Origin: DATEUP01 sp035283065
GTDB taxonomy: Archaea > Thermoplasmatota > DTKX01 > DATEUP01
Length of the DNA stretch: 12,022 nucleotides
Assembly (NCBI GenBank): GCA_035283065.1
Contig: DATEUP010000179.1
Span: 1-12,022 of the forward strand
Reading direction: 5' to 3'
In this document: piece by piece, positions 11,642-12,022 of the stretch
Position numbering within the stretch: position 1 is the stretch's first letter
How the letters are laid out: every line of letters begins with the position of its first letter
Program-made: the position numbers and the translations under genes
The notes under the pieces: generated by a model
What the model saw: the letters and a program-made list of their open reading frames with translations, nothing else
Databases searched by the model: none
Told to the model about the DNA's origin: nothing

Positions 11642-12022
11642 TTGGCCACTTCCCGCTACCTTGCGCTTCCGTTCCTCTGCGCGCTTGCCGCGCTTGCTGG
11701 CGCCGGCCTTTCGGGCTCCGCCTCGGCCACGACGCTCGCCTCGATCGCCGTCGAGGACGGGTCGACCGTCACGATGGCGAACGACACGATCACGATCGAC
11801 GGCTCACTCGGGGGCCCCCACGCGGGCGAGGTCGTCGTCGCCAACGGCTCGCGGCTCTTCCTTGACAACGTCAGCCTCTCGATCGTGAGCGCGCCCAACG
11901 GAGGAATCTGGGTGAGCTCTTCCGCCCTCTTGTCGGTGAACGCCAGCAACCTCTCCAGCGAGGCGACTTCGAGGTTCCTCCTTACGATTACCGGCGGCGC
12001 GGTCGTGGAACTCCACGGGTCG
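11642..12022 (+). CDS. Secreted beta-rich protein, C-terminus outside the window
   Basis: An open frame from TTG 11642 runs to the window edge, 127 codons. Although TTG is a weak start codon, GGAGG lies 7 nt upstream (11630-11634) and a TATA-like GTTTAATC lies at about 11584-11591, so the start is well supported. Residues 1-29 are a signal peptide: a short basic head, the hydrophobic core LALPFLCALAALAGAGL, and the likely cleavage site SASA before TTLAS. The mature part is rich in Ser, Asn, Val and Gly with repeated short strands (for example GEVVVANGSRLFLDNVSLSIV at 62-82), like secreted beta-helix or beta-sandwich surface proteins. Several Asn-X-Ser sites fit glycosylation. The family cannot be named from this part. 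Confidence 0.82.
   Translation, partial: MATSRYLALPFLCALAALAGAGLSGSASATTLASIAVEDGSTVTMANDTITIDGSLGGPHAGEVVVANGSRLFLDNVSLSIVSAPNGGIWVSSSALLSVNASNLSSEATSRFLLTITGGAVVELHGS

Overview
The window is GC-rich archaeal chromosome. The archaeal signs are: riboflavin synthase, lumazine synthase, RibB and RibL of the types known from methanogens; an archaemetzincin; a single-module ZPR1 protein; a tRNA intron at 37/38 inside a bulge-helix-bulge-like fold; tRNA genes without encoded CCA; TATA-type promoters; and several starts lying at the predicted transcription start (leaderless). The lineage cannot be fixed by eye. A GC-rich member of Thermoplasmatota or a related euryarchaeal group is my guess.

Layout. 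1-2501 (minus): serine hydroxymethyltransferase glyA followed by an incomplete coiled-coil protein. 2649-2870 (plus): a divergent 73-residue protein of unknown role. 2889-4216 (minus): a membrane-anchored PKD protein whose stop overlaps the start of an archaemetzincin. 4283-4990 (minus): ZPR1. 5100-5985 (plus): two cysteine-rich proteins, one with zinc ribbons at both ends. 6033-6137 (minus): initiator tRNA-Met with a 30-nt intron. 6216-7217: divergent small winged-helix-like protein (minus) and four-helix membrane protein (plus). 7247-7441: strong hairpin, then a 51-residue zinc ribbon (minus). 7678-7760 (minus): tRNA-Leu. 7803-9959 (minus): ribB, ribL and a ribC-ribH fusion, all overlapping. 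10073-10146 (minus): a second CAT-anticodon tRNA. 10183-11124 (minus): siroheme sulfite-reductase-like protein with two ferredoxin clusters. 11255-11440 (minus): a tRNA-Asn fragment, then intact tRNA-Asn. 11642 to the end (plus): a secreted protein cut by the window edge.

Function. The rib operon supplies the lower riboflavin pathway. RibB makes dihydroxybutanone phosphate, the RibH half condenses it with the ribitylaminouracil, the RibC half dismutates lumazine to riboflavin and returns the RibH substrate, and RibL adenylates FMN to FAD. The riboflavin kinase and the upper (GTP to ribitylaminouracil) steps are not here. The most notable object is the single-chain RibC-RibH fusion, which joins two enzymes that feed each other. 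No mobile element, CRISPR array or defence system is visible.
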